Origin: Hyphomicrobiales bacterium
GTDB lineage: Bacteria; Pseudomonadota; Alphaproteobacteria; Rhizobiales; Xanthobacteraceae
Direction: 5' to 3'
Length of the DNA stretch: 64,000 bases
Assembly (NCBI GenBank): GCA_009377755.1
Contig: WHTM01000019.1
Coordinates: 26,017 to 90,016, forward strand
Position numbers and translations under genes: made by a program. Of this stretch, positions 63,383 through 64,000 are shown piece by piece. The notes beneath the pieces were generated by a model. It made no database searches. It was not told the DNA's origin and worked only from the letters and a program-made list of their open reading frames with translations. Positions within the stretch are counted from its first letter, which is position 1. Each line of letters starts with the position of its first letter.

Positions 63383-63913
63383 TCACGCCTGGAAGGAGGA
63401 GCCGAAGACCTTCTGCCAATAGGCAACGGTCAATTGCTTGGTTGGAGCGGCGAGCGCCGCGTCGATCGCGTCTCCGGCATCAATAGCGGCATCCACGACG
63501 CCGTCCGCGTTTGCCGCGGTGTAAAGGCGCGCCACGTTGTTGACCGCGTTCACCGGGTCGATGATTTGCACCGTGTCGGAGAAGGTGCCCACGGATGATG
63601 CGGGGTAATAGTCGCTGAACACGATCCGCTGCCGGAAATCGGTCCGGGCGATGTAGGTGAAGAAGTGCTGGAGCGCCTCCGGATAGTCGGAGAAATCCAG
63701 GCCATCGTCACAGAGCTTGGCGAGGACCATCTCGATCATGAACGACTTGAAGCGGAAGCCGTCGTGTTCCTGCTTCATGCGCCGGGCCCAGAACTTCGCG
63801 AGCCGAACCACCTGCGCGAAATGCTTCTCCTGGGCACGCTTGCGCTTGGCGGCGAAGTCAAGATGGAGCGGAATGCTGGTTTTCAGGAACGAGCCGTCAT
63901 TGCCGCGCGACAA
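63383..63913 (-). pseudogene. CD-NTase (CBASS cyclic-oligonucleotide synthase), 3' part only
   Basis: 176 codons encode the C-terminal, OAS1-like helical part of a CD-NTase: H-F-A-Q-V-V-R-L-A-K-F-W-A-R-R-M, then F-K-S-F-M-I-E-M-V-L-A-K-L and D-P-V-N-A-V-N-N-V-A-R-L-Y. The catalytic N-terminal half with the G-S and D-x-D motifs is absent. The first in-frame codon is TTG at 63913 and is preceded directly by TGA. The sequence beyond looks like an insertion-sequence end. The gene is therefore read as disrupted; the missing half may lie past the window edge. Confidence 0.75.
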
Positions 63914-64000
63914 TCAGGGTGAGACGGCAGCGTCAATCAGGATGAGAATGGGCCTGGGGTGGCCGGACGGAGCGAGGGCGTAGCCCGAGCGACGGACGGC
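63905..64000. mobile_element. Probable insertion-sequence terminus (IS21-like), cut by window end
   Basis: From about 63905 the cyclase frame breaks, and two near-identical 14-mers, CAATCAGGGTGAGA (63911-63924) and CAATCAGGATGAGA (63934-63947), occur 23 bp apart. Multiple spaced terminal repeats of this kind are typical of IS21-family ends. The following CGGACGGAGCGAGGGCGTAG... stretch is noncoding. No transposase gene is visible inside the window. Confidence 0.45.

Overview
The window is GC-rich chromosomal DNA from an alphaproteobacterium. The best guess is Hyphomicrobiales (Bradyrhizobium, Rhodoplanes or Pseudolabrys relatives). The guess rests on gene content (tripartite tricarboxylate transporters with Bug binding proteins, several NitT/TauT-type ABC systems, M24 and creatininase hydrolases), on Shine-Dalgarno-led ATG/GTG/TTG starts, and on several families of intergenic palindromes that I associate with this order. 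No 16S or other phylogenetic marker is present, so the taxon is an inference.

Layout. 1-9.2 kb: an uptake and catabolism cluster with an ABC permease (cut by the window edge), a NitT/TauT-type binding protein, a creatinase-like M24 protein with altered metal ligands, an FAD aromatic hydroxylase, a class II aldolase, a second ABC set (ATPase plus two permeases) and a Cu/Zn superoxide dismutase. 9.2-18.8 kb (minus strand): an MHYT-PAS-chemoreceptor, then a locus reading cupin, Bug binding protein, CocE-type hydrolase, TctB, TctA, and an orphan branched-chain-type binding protein. 18.9-30.9 kb: a CAP-domain lipoprotein, an MFS transporter divergent from a PEP-mutase-family / glycerol kinase / acyl-CoA synthetase operon, a flippase plus acetyltransferase pair, and a complete TctC-TctB-TctA operon. 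31-41.9 kb: mostly housekeeping genes (DUF924, FadD-like ligase, CobW GTPase overlapping a D,D-carboxypeptidase, thiolase, GATase, MFS, tRNA-Ala(CGC), YggT, DUF167, FolD and an exported PCMT-like methyltransferase). 42.4-52.6 kb: a second catabolic cluster (Rieske oxygenase, orphan TRAP binding protein, UbiD decarboxylase, HpaB-type hydroxylase, cupin, creatininase) followed by a complete NitT/TauT-type ABC transporter. 52.6-59.4 kb: chromate resistance genes chrB-chrA behind a structured leader, tandem DMT exporters, a D-2-hydroxyacid dehydrogenase and a ketopantoate-reductase-family protein.

59.6-64 kb is a small accessory island. It holds a 5'-truncated radC, a small HTH protein and a minus-strand antiphage operon with the signature of HORMA/TRIP13 (type III) CBASS: the 3' half of a CD-NTase, a bacterial HORMA protein, a TRIP13-like AAA+ ATPase and a nuclease-SAVED effector. 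The cyclase reading frame stops at about 63.9 kb, where the sequence becomes repeat-rich and resembles an IS21-type end. The system therefore looks interrupted, at least at this locus.

In the catabolic parts, binding proteins of four transporter families capture small organic acids or amine-type solutes, and oxygenases, decarboxylases and hydrolases next to them presumably process these. Substrates cannot be read from the sequence. The intergenic spaces carry at least six classes of dispersed palindromes. Several of these sit exactly between convergent genes and probably act as bidirectional terminators.
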